A stretch of 5,203 nucleotides of DNA from Holophaga sp. (lineage in GTDB: Bacteria > Acidobacteriota > Holophagae > Holophagales > Holophagaceae): NCBI GenBank assembly GCA_031292735.1, contig JARLGP010000114.1, forward strand, positions 1 to 5,203. The letters are read 5' to 3'. Both the position numbers and the translations under genes were made by a program. Position 1 is the stretch's first letter; every line of letters begins with the position of its first letter. This document shows positions 1-5,203 of this stretch, in pieces. The notes beneath the pieces were generated by a model that searched no databases, was not told the origin of the DNA, and worked only from the letters and a program-made list of their open reading frames with translations.

Positions 1-475
1 CGGCGGCCTGGGCACCATGGGCTTCGCGCTGCCCGCGGCGATCGGCGCCAAGCTGGCCCGGCCCGAGGCCGAAGTGTGGGTGGTGGCCGGCGACGGCGGC
101 ATCCAGATGAACTCCCAGGAGTTCATGACCCTGGTGCAGGAGGGCGTCAAGCTCAACGTGGCGGTCATCAACAACGGCACCCTGGGCATGGTGCGCCAGT
201 GGCAGACCCTGTTCTTCCAGGACCGCCGCTCGGCGGTGGCCATGGCCAACCCCGATTTCGTGCTGCTGGCCGAGGCCTACGGCATGAAGGGCCTGCGCGC
301 CACCACCCTGGCCGAGGCGATCACCGCGGTGGACCAGGCCCGGAGCAGCCCCGAACCGGTGCTCATCGAATTCGTGGTGGACCCGGAAGCTTCGGTCTAC
401 CCGTTGATCCCTCCAGGCGCCCGCCTGCAGGACATGCTGCACGAACCCTCCCTTCCCACTCCCCCCCAGAGGTGA
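1..475 (+). CDS. ilvB: Acetohydroxyacid (acetolactate) synthase large subunit, C-terminal part (5' truncated by window)
   Basis: This is the last 157 residues of the catalytic subunit, which condenses two pyruvates, or pyruvate with 2-oxobutyrate, in the first common step of Val/Leu/Ile synthesis. The frame is open from base 2 and stops at TGA 473-475. It shows the C-terminal thiamine-diphosphate domain. GLGTMGFALPAAIGA lies near the fragment start, and the ThDP/Mg motif runs from GDGG (fragment residues 30-33) to the paired Asn (57-58). It is followed by LGMVRQWQ, whose Trp is the residue known in plant enzymes as a herbicide-contact site. The tail VYPLIPPGARLQDML is typical of biosynthetic AHAS. 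The stop overlaps the ribosome binding site of ilvN and only 5 nt separate the genes, so both subunits are probably translationally coupled. About three quarters of the protein lies upstream of the window. The biosynthetic family assignment is firm; the choice among ilvB, ilvI and ilvG names is arbitrary. Confidence 0.95.
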   Translation, partial: GGLGTMGFALPAAIGAKLARPEAEVWVVAGDGGIQMNSQEFMTLVQEGVKLNVAVINNGTLGMVRQWQTLFFQDRRSAVAMANPDFVLLAEAYGMKGLRATTLAEAITAVDQARSSPEPVLIEFVVDPEASVYPLIPPGARLQDMLHEPSLPTPPQR

Positions 476-480
476 TCCCC

Positions 481-1005
481 ATGTTTCGCATCCTCATCGC
501 AACCACCGACAACGAACCCGGCGTCCTGGACCGGGTGGCCTCCACCTTCCGCCGCCGCGGGTTCAACATCCACAGCCTCACCGTCAGCCCCACCCTGGAT
601 CCGCTGGTCAGCCGCATGACCCTGGTGACCGACCTGAAGAGCAACTCCACCCGGAGCGCCAAGGCCTTCCTGGAACGCCTGCTGAACGTGCACTCGGTGG
701 TGGACCTCACCGAACTGCCGTCGCTGGTGCGCGACCTGGCCCTGATGCGGGTGCGGGCCACCGCCGAGACCCGGCCCGGGCTGTTCCAGCTGGCCCAGAT
801 CTTCAACGCGGAAGTGCTGGACGTGAGTCCGGACAGCCTGATGCTGTCGGTGTGCGCCAGCCCGGAGCGCATCGAGGCCCTGCTGGAATCGCTGCGGCCC
901 TACGGCCTGCTGGAGCTGGGACGCTCCGGCGCCGTGGCCATGCAGCGCAGCTCGAGCGTTGCCGCCCTGGCCTCCGAAGAAATCGAAGACGCCGTTTCTT
1001 TCTAA
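481..1005 (+). CDS. ilvN: Acetohydroxyacid synthase small (regulatory) subunit
   Basis: This 174-residue protein is the regulatory subunit that activates the large subunit and confers valine feedback inhibition. Residues about 2-76 form an ACT domain beginning MFRILIATTDNEPGVLDRV. Gly14 and Asn29 occupy the same numbered positions as the valine-binding residues of E. coli IlvH, and LTVSPTLDPLVSRMTLV matches the conserved core of the family. Residues about 80-160 match the C-terminal ALS small-subunit domain (REIMLV-like stretch read here as RDLALMRVRA, then RSGAVAMQR). A short acidic tail (EEIEDAVSF) extends slightly beyond the roughly 163-residue enteric protein. The ATG at 481 is preceded by GAGGTGAT (469-476), which overlaps the ilvB stop. 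A longer in-frame reading from upstream would run through ilvB in the wrong frame and adds no family-like sequence. The name ilvH would serve equally well. Confidence 0.95.
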   Translation: MFRILIATTDNEPGVLDRVASTFRRRGFNIHSLTVSPTLDPLVSRMTLVTDLKSNSTRSAKAFLERLLNVHSVVDLTELPSLVRDLALMRVRATAETRPGLFQLAQIFNAEVLDVSPDSLMLSVCASPERIEALLESLRPYGLLELGRSGAVAMQRSSSVAALASEEIEDAVSF

Positions 1006-2043
<1,038 letters not shown>

Positions 2044-2087
2044 GGATCGCTCCATCCGCAGGCGCCCATTCCGGGCAGAACGTTCAT

Positions 2088-2093
2088 AGGTGG
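2088..2093 (+). promoter_or_regulatory. Ribosome binding site fixing the LysR start
   Basis: AGGTGG sits 6 nt before the ATG at 2100. It supports that start over an in-frame upstream ATG at 1920 that lies inside ilvC and would add about 60 residues unlike any LysR N-terminus. The rest of the 56-nt gap (2044-2099) contains only a weak 4-bp GCCC/GGGC inverted repeat and no recognisable terminator or promoter, so read-through from ilvC is plausible. Confidence 0.75.
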
Positions 2094-2099
2094 TATCGC

Positions 2100-3005
2100 A
2101 TGGATCTCGCAGAGCTGGAAGTACTCATAAGCCTCGCCCAGGAAGGAAGCTTTTCCCGAGCGGCCGAGAGCCTGCACCGCTCCCAGCCGGCCGTGAGCCA
2201 GGCGATCCGCCGCCTGGAGGACGAGGTCCAAACCCAACTCATGGACCGCACCTCCCGGAAGGTCATCCTCACCGGAGCCGGAACCATCCTGCTCGGCTAC
2301 GCCAAGCGCATGGTCCAGCTGCGGGAGGATGCCGGGCGGGCGCTGGACGAGCTGCGCTGCTTCAAGCGGGGCGTGCTGCGCCTGGCGGCCAACGAAAGCG
2401 TCTGCAGCTACGTGCTGCCGCCCCTGTTGAAGGCCTTCCGGCAGCGGCTGCCGGCGGTGAAGATCGAAGTGCTCCAGTGCCCCTCCAACGGCATCTCCAC
2501 GCTGCTGGACGAGCAGGACGTGGACTTCGGCTTCCTGTCCTTCACCCCGGTGCAGCACGACCTGATCTCCCGGCTGCTGTTCCGCGACGAGCTGGCCCTG
2601 GTGGTCTACCCCGGGCATCCCCTGGCCCGGTCCAAGTCGGTGATCCTGCACCAGCTGGGCAACGAGAAATTCGTCGCCCACCGGGCCGAGACCCCGGGCC
2701 GGAAACGGCTGGTGGACCTGTTCGCCCGGGAAGGGGTGCCGCTGGGCATCGTCATGGAGCTGTCCAGCCTGGAGACCATCAAGGATTTCGTCAAGGGCGG
2801 CGACGGCATCGCCATCCTGCCGCGCATGTGCCTCTCCCGGGAACTGGAGGCGGGCGAACTGTGCTCGCCGCCGGTGCGGGGCCTGTCCATCGGCCGGGAC
2901 ATCCGGGTGGTGTATCCCAGAACCCGCACCCATTCCCCCGCGGCCGTGGCCTTCCTGGGCCTGCTCGAACGGCATTTCCCCACCCAGGAGCAGGCCGAGG
3001 CTTGA
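2100..3005 (+). CDS. LysR-family transcriptional regulator, target unknown
   Basis: This is a 301-residue protein of normal length for LysR-type regulators. Residues about 3-62 are the winged helix-turn-helix: LEVLISLAQEGSFSRAAESLHRSQPAVSQAIRRLE carries the hallmark A-A-x-x-L-x-x-S-Q-P-A-V-S-x-x-I-x-x-LE pattern, followed by the wing and RTSRKVILTGAG. A linker helix (about 63-88) leads to a periplasmic-binding-protein-like effector domain from about 89 to 290, including GDGIAILPRMCL typical of its second lobe. No transmembrane or signal segment is seen, so it is a cytoplasmic DNA-binding protein. It follows ilvC on the same strand, and its TGA stop overlaps the -35 box of the promoter for the aromatic fusion gene. 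E. coli IlvY is also a LysR protein beside ilvC but is transcribed divergently. Whether this one controls ilv genes, the aromatic gene or something distant cannot be read from the sequence. Confidence 0.93.
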   Translation: MDLAELEVLISLAQEGSFSRAAESLHRSQPAVSQAIRRLEDEVQTQLMDRTSRKVILTGAGTILLGYAKRMVQLREDAGRALDELRCFKRGVLRLAANESVCSYVLPPLLKAFRQRLPAVKIEVLQCPSNGISTLLDEQDVDFGFLSFTPVQHDLISRLLFRDELALVVYPGHPLARSKSVILHQLGNEKFVAHRAETPGRKRLVDLFAREGVPLGIVMELSSLETIKDFVKGGDGIAILPRMCLSRELEAGELCSPPVRGLSIGRDIRVVYPRTRTHSPAAVAFLGLLERHFPTQEQAEA

Positions 3006-3030
3006 CCGGCCCGGCCCGGCGGGCTATACT
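3002..3030 (+). promoter_or_regulatory. Near-consensus sigma70 promoter for the leader and aromatic fusion gene
   Basis: TTGACC (3002-3007) and TATACT (3025-3030) are separated by exactly 17 nt, each differing from consensus by one base. The spacer is very GC-rich, so these AT-containing boxes stand out. The predicted transcription start is near 3037, just ahead of an AGAGG ribosome binding site and a short Phe-rich ORF, as in classical amino-acid attenuators. The -35 box overlaps the lysR stop codon (3003-3005). No mapping data are available, so the assignment rests on box match, spacing and context. Confidence 0.8.
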
Positions 3031-3036
3031 TAGCCC
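3021..3036 (+). repeat. 6-bp inverted repeat around the -10 box
   Basis: GGGCTA (3021-3026) and TAGCCC (3031-3036) are perfect inverted copies around a 4-nt loop that is the 3' end of the -10 hexamer. It could be an operator half-site pair, a weak transcript-end hairpin for lysR (there is no T-run after it), or chance. Confidence 0.4.
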
Positions 3037-3048
3037 TTCAGAGGTTCC

Positions 3049-3129
3049 ATGTCCAGCTTCACGTTCACCTATGCCTTCGCCTACCGCTTTTTTACCGGCG
3101 GTGGACTGGTCGTGGTGGAAACGTGCTGA
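3049..3129 (+). CDS. Phe/Tyr-rich leader peptide (pheL-like), 26 residues
   Basis: This short ORF starts at ATG 3049 with AGAGG (3040-3044) 4 nt upstream and ends at TGA 3127-3129. Phe occurs at residues 4, 6, 10, 14 and 15 and Tyr at 8 and 12, so seven of the first 15 residues are aromatic. The tandem Phe codons 14-15 (3088-3093) are both TTT, which is rare in the neighbouring genes. The second half (GGGLVVVETC) has no aromatic residues. Placed right after a strong promoter and 100 nt before a gene for phenylalanine synthesis, it is best read as an attenuation leader in which the ribosome senses charged tRNA-Phe and possibly tRNA-Tyr. It shows no sequence identity to enteric PheL beyond this composition; the role is inferred. 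The peptide itself is unlikely to have a function. Confidence 0.8.
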   Translation: MSSFTFTYAFAYRFFTGGGLVVVETC

Positions 3130-3152
3130 GCAAGGCCTGAAGCATCCCACCA
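3113..3152 (+). promoter_or_regulatory. Leader RNA stem A, overlapping the leader ORF stop
   Basis: TGGTGG (3113-3118) pairs perfectly with CCACCA (3147-3152). Inside it GTGCT (3123-3127) can pair with AGCAT (3141-3145) including one G-U. The leader stop codon lies within the stem-loop, so a ribosome finishing the leader peptide would open it, while one stalled at the tandem Phe codons would leave it free to form. This is the expected behaviour of a segment-2 element, inferred from geometry only. Confidence 0.5.
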
Positions 3153-3156
3153 ACCC

Positions 3157-3178
3157 GTCCGCCACATCCCTGGCGGGC
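3157..3178 (+). promoter_or_regulatory. Leader RNA stem B
   Basis: GTCCGCCA (3157-3164) and TGGCGGGC (3171-3178) form an 8-bp stem with one G-U around a 6-nt loop CATCCC. It resembles a terminator hairpin but is followed only by AGGTTTCCC, with a run of three T, so intrinsic termination would be weak. Its 5' arm can alternatively pair with GGTGGAC (3100-3106) inside the leader ORF. Confidence 0.5.
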
Positions 3179-3195
3179 AGGTTTCCCAAAAGACC

Positions 3196-3222
3196 CTCCA
3201 GGAACGGCGGCCAACCCTGGAG
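3196..3222 (+). promoter_or_regulatory. Shine-Dalgarno-sequestering hairpin (stem C) of the fusion gene
   Basis: CTCCAGG (3196-3202) and CCTGGAG (3216-3222) form a perfect 7-bp stem with a 13-nt loop. The 3' arm contains GGAG (3219-3222), the only good ribosome binding site for the ATG at 3229, 6 nt away. Folding would therefore hide that site. The 5' part of the stem (CCCTCC, 3194-3199) can pair with the 3' arm of stem B (GGCGGG, 3172-3177, one mismatch), a possible anti-sequestering alternative. Seen in sequence as complementarity; the regulatory effect is inferred. Confidence 0.6.
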
Positions 3223-3228
3223 CAGTCC

Positions 3229-5203
3229 ATGGCAGTCAAACCCATCTCCGATCCGCTCGATCCCTTCCGCAAGGAGATCGATGAGGCGGATCGACAATTG
3301 ATCCAGATCCTGGCCCGCCGGTTCAACGCCGTGAAGCGGGTGGGATCCCGGAAGCAGGCGGAAGCGGACCAGCCCCTGCTGGACACCGAACGGGAACGGC
3401 AGATCCAGGCCAGCTGGGTGCAGGACGCCGAGGCCATGGGCCTGTCGGCGCCGTTCGCCCGCCGGGTGCTCAAGGAGATCCTCAACCATTCCCGGCGCCT
3501 GCAGGAGGCGCTGATCGAGAACCGGCAGGGGCCGGGCCGGCGGATCCGCTGCGGCTACCAGGGCCAGGCGGGCTCCTACAGCGCCCTGGCCGCCTCGCAC
3601 CTGCTGGCCCACCGGGGCACCGCGGAAACCGGGCTGCAGGGTTTCGAAACCTTCCAGGAGGTGGGCAAGGCCCTGCTGGACGGCGAGGTGGACTACGGCC
3701 TGCTGCCGGTGGAGAACAGCATCGGCGGCAGCATCGCCGACGTGAACCGGCTCATCTGCGACCACGCCCTGCACATCGTGGACGAGGAAGTCTGGCAGGT
3801 GGAGCACGTGCTGGCAGTGCCGCCCGGGGTGGAGCTGGCCGACCTGAAGGCGATCCGCAGCCACCCGGCCGCCCTCACCCAGTGCGAGACCTTCCTGTCC
3901 AGCCTGGAGGAGGTGCGCCGCGAGCCCTGGAGCGACACCGCCACCGCCGCCGCCTCGCTCCAGGAGGGCCCGGCCCGGGACCGCCGGGACACCGGCGCCA
4001 TCTGCTCGGAGGAGGCGGCCAATCTGTTCGGCCTGGACGTGATCAATCGCAGCCTGGCGGACCGGGAGTGCAACGAGACCCGGTTCCTGCTGCTGGCCCG
4101 GGAGCCGGAAATGCCCGACCAGCGGCTGTCCTGCAAGACCTCCATGCTGTTCCGGGTGAACCACCACGAAGGCGCCCTGGTGCGCGCCCTGGAAGTGTTC
4201 GCCCAGGCCAAGGTCAACCTCTCCCGGATCGAAAGCCGGCCCCAGCCGGACATGCCCTGGGAATACCTGTTCTTCGTGGACGTGGAGGGGCACATGGAGG
4301 CGCCCAACCTGGCCGGCGCCCTGCTCAAGCTCCGCTCCTGCTGCACCCACCTGCGCCTGCTGGGCAGCTACCCGTCGCGCACCCACAAACAGGACAGCCA
4401 CCTGGACCTGCCCCTCGCCCCGGCCCCGGCGGCGCCCCTGTGCGTGCGGGAACCGGCACCCGCGCCCGAACGCTCCGGGCGCGCCCGCTCCACCATCCAG
4501 ATCGGCCCGGTGATCCTGGGCGAAGGGCACTTCGTGCTGATCTCCGGCCCCTGCGCGGTGGAAAGCCTGGAGCAGATCGTGGACGCGGCGCGCATGGTGC
4601 GGGCCAGCGGCGCCACCCTGCTCCGGGGCGGCGCGTTCAAGCCGCGCACCTCGCCGCACGCCTTCCAGGGCCTGGGCATGGAGGGCCTGCGCTACCTGCG
4701 CGAGGCCGGCCGGCAGTTCGAGCTGCCCACGGTCACCGAGGTGCTCACCATCGAGGACATCCCGGCGGTGGTGGCCCACGCCGACGTGCTCCAGGTGGGC
4801 GCCCGGAACATGCACAACTTCGCCCTGCTCAAGGAGCTGGGCCGGGTGGACAAGCCGGTCATCCTCAAGCGCGGCATGAGCGCCACCATCAAGGAGCTGC
4901 TGCTGGCGGCGGAGTACCTGCTGAATGGCGGCAACCTGCAGGTGATCCTGTGCGAGCGCGGCATCCGCACCTTCGAGACCAGCACTCGCGCCACCCTGGA
5001 CGTGAGCTCGGTGCCGGTGCTCAAGCGCCTCACCCACCTTCCCATCATCGTCGACCCCTCCGACGCCGCCGGCGACCGGGAGCTGGTGATCCCCCTGGCC
5101 CTGGCGGCCGCCGCGGCCGGCGCCGACGGGCTGATCGTGGAGGCCCACCCCAGGCCCCAGGAAGCCCTGTGCGACAAGGAACAGGCGCTCAATGCCGACG
5201 ACC
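3229..5203 (+). CDS. pheA: Fused chorismate mutase / prephenate dehydratase / ACT / DAHP synthase (3' truncated by window)
   Basis: An open frame of 658 complete codons continues past the window end. Residues about 8-97 are AroQ chorismate mutase; all eight E. coli active-site residues have counterparts (Arg14, Arg31, Lys42, Asp52, Arg55, Glu56, Ser88, Gln92). Residues about 106-290 are prephenate dehydratase (GSYS, PVENS 160-164, SHP 211-213, DTATAAA 236-242, catalytic Thr284-Arg285-Phe286). An ACT domain (about 300-382) has both Phe-binding motifs, GALV 315-318 and ESRP 335-338. A Pro/Ala-rich linker (about 384-422) leads to a type I-beta DAHP synthase barrel (GPCAVE 440-445, RGGAFKPRTSP 466-476, VGARNM 523-528, KRGM 547-550). 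This lacks the usual N-terminal ferredoxin-like domain. Expected metal ligands are Cys442, Glu638 and Asp649, but the fourth, normally His, is Asp612. Only about 25-30 residues should be missing if the barrel ends as usual. The start has GGAG 6 nt upstream, and no other ATG, GTG or TTG lies in frame back to the leader stop. It would make DAHP from PEP and erythrose 4-phosphate, and phenylpyruvate from chorismate, under Phe feedback. Confidence 0.93.
   Translation, partial: MAVKPISDPLDPFRKEIDEADRQLIQILARRFNAVKRVGSRKQAEADQPLLDTERERQIQASWVQDAEAMGLSAPFARRVLKEILNHSRRLQEALIENRQGPGRRIRCGYQGQAGSYSALAASHLLAHRGTAETGLQGFETFQEVGKALLDGEVDYGLLPVENSIGGSIADVNRLICDHALHIVDEEVWQVEHVLAVPPGVELADLKAIRSHPAALTQCETFLSSLEEVRREPWSDTATAAASLQEGPARDRRDTGAICSEEAANLFGLDVINRSLADRECNETRFLLLAREPEMPDQRLSCKTSMLFRVNHHEGALVRALEVFAQAKVNLSRIESRPQPDMPWEYLFFVDVEGHMEAPNLAGALLKLRSCCTHLRLLGSYPSRTHKQDSHLDLPLAPAPAAPLCVREPAPAPERSGRARSTIQIGPVILGEGHFVLISGPCAVESLEQIVDAARMVRASGATLLRGGAFKPRTSPHAFQGLGMEGLRYLREAGRQFELPTVTEVLTIEDIPAVVAHADVLQVGARNMHNFALLKELGRVDKPVILKRGMSATIKELLLAAEYLLNGGNLQVILCERGIRTFETSTRATLDVSSVPVLKRLTHLPIIVDPSDAAGDRELVIPLALAAAAAGADGLIVEAHPRPQEALCDKEQALNADD

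Larger units (their letters stand above)
3037..3228 (+). promoter_or_regulatory. Putative Phe/Tyr-responsive attenuator leader RNA
   Basis: This roughly 190-nt untranslated leader lies between the promoter and the chorismate mutase-prephenate dehydratase-DAHP synthase gene. It contains a Phe/Tyr-rich leader ORF followed by several alternative stems: 3113-3152, 3157-3178 and 3196-3222, with competing pairings such as GGTGGAC (3100-3106) against GTCCGCC (3157-3163) and GGAAAC (3117-3122) against GTTTCC (3181-3186). In known pheA attenuators, ribosome position on the leader peptide decides which stem forms. No stem is followed by a clear U-tract, and the last stem covers the downstream ribosome binding site, so translational control or Rho-dependent termination fits better than an intrinsic terminator. 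The exact switching order cannot be worked out by eye in such GC-rich RNA. Confidence 0.72.

Noticed and set aside
76..480. Longer start for ilvN within ilvB
   Set aside because: The extension is an out-of-frame reading of ilvB. The ilvN protein aligns with the family from the ATG at 481, which has its own ribosome binding site.
2064..2076. GCCC/GGGC inverted repeat between ilvC and lysR as a terminator
   Set aside because: Only 4 bp with a 5-nt loop and no T-run; common by chance at this GC content.
3157..3190. Stem B as a classical intrinsic terminator
   Set aside because: The stem is stable but is followed by AGGTTTCCC with only three consecutive T, so it is listed as a leader stem and not a terminator.
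2090..3301. 403-codon + strand frame overlapping lysR and the leader
   Set aside because: Pro/Gly/Ala/Arg-rich shadow of lysR in another frame. It would also cover the promoter and leader, which have their own signals.
2791..5148. Very long open frame on the minus strand (785 codons)
   Set aside because: It is antisense to the fusion gene, whose domains are recognisable on the + strand. The minus frame has the low-complexity Gly/His/Gln/Ala/Val composition expected of a GC-rich shadow frame.

Overview
The window is about 5.2 kb of high-GC bacterial DNA. Codon third positions are strongly G/C-biased, and all convincing genes read on the + strand. The compact layout and family features suggest a free-living, amino-acid-prototrophic Gram-negative-type bacterium. 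The phylum cannot be fixed from sequence alone; Acidobacteriota (Holophagae-like) or a high-GC proteobacterium are guesses. Nothing points to a mobile element, phage, CRISPR array, or tRNA/rRNA gene.

Region 1 (1-2043) is a branched-chain amino-acid operon in the order ilvB-ilvN-ilvC. It holds the 3' end of the acetohydroxyacid synthase catalytic subunit, its ACT-domain regulatory subunit, and a class I ketol-acid reductoisomerase. Gaps are 5 and 15 nt, so co-transcription and translational coupling are likely. Together these encode the first two shared steps of Val/Ile (and Leu precursor) synthesis.

Region 2 (2044-3005) is a LysR-type transcriptional regulator, 56 nt downstream of ilvC with its own good ribosome binding site. 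Its target is not determinable here. The ilv genes and the aromatic gene that follows are the obvious candidates.

Region 3 (3002-3228) is the most interesting non-coding part. A near-consensus sigma70 promoter (TTGACC, 17-nt spacer, TATACT) begins on the lysR stop codon. A 26-codon leader ORF follows, with five Phe and two Tyr codons among its first 15 codons, including a tandem TTT-TTT. After it come several competing RNA stem possibilities, the last of which buries the Shine-Dalgarno of the next gene. This has the anatomy of a Phe/Tyr-responsive attenuator, probably acting on translation rather than through an intrinsic terminator, because no U-tract is seen.

Region 4 (3229-5203, running off the end) is one long ORF fusing AroQ chorismate mutase, prephenate dehydratase, a phenylalanine-binding ACT domain, a Pro/Ala-rich linker and a type I-beta DAHP synthase barrel. 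It joins the first step of the shikimate pathway to the two steps leading from chorismate to phenylpyruvate. The DAHP synthase part carries Asp where the family's metal-binding His is expected. The leader and the fusion together suggest two layers of Phe feedback on aromatic flux: leader-peptide attenuation and allostery through the ACT domain.
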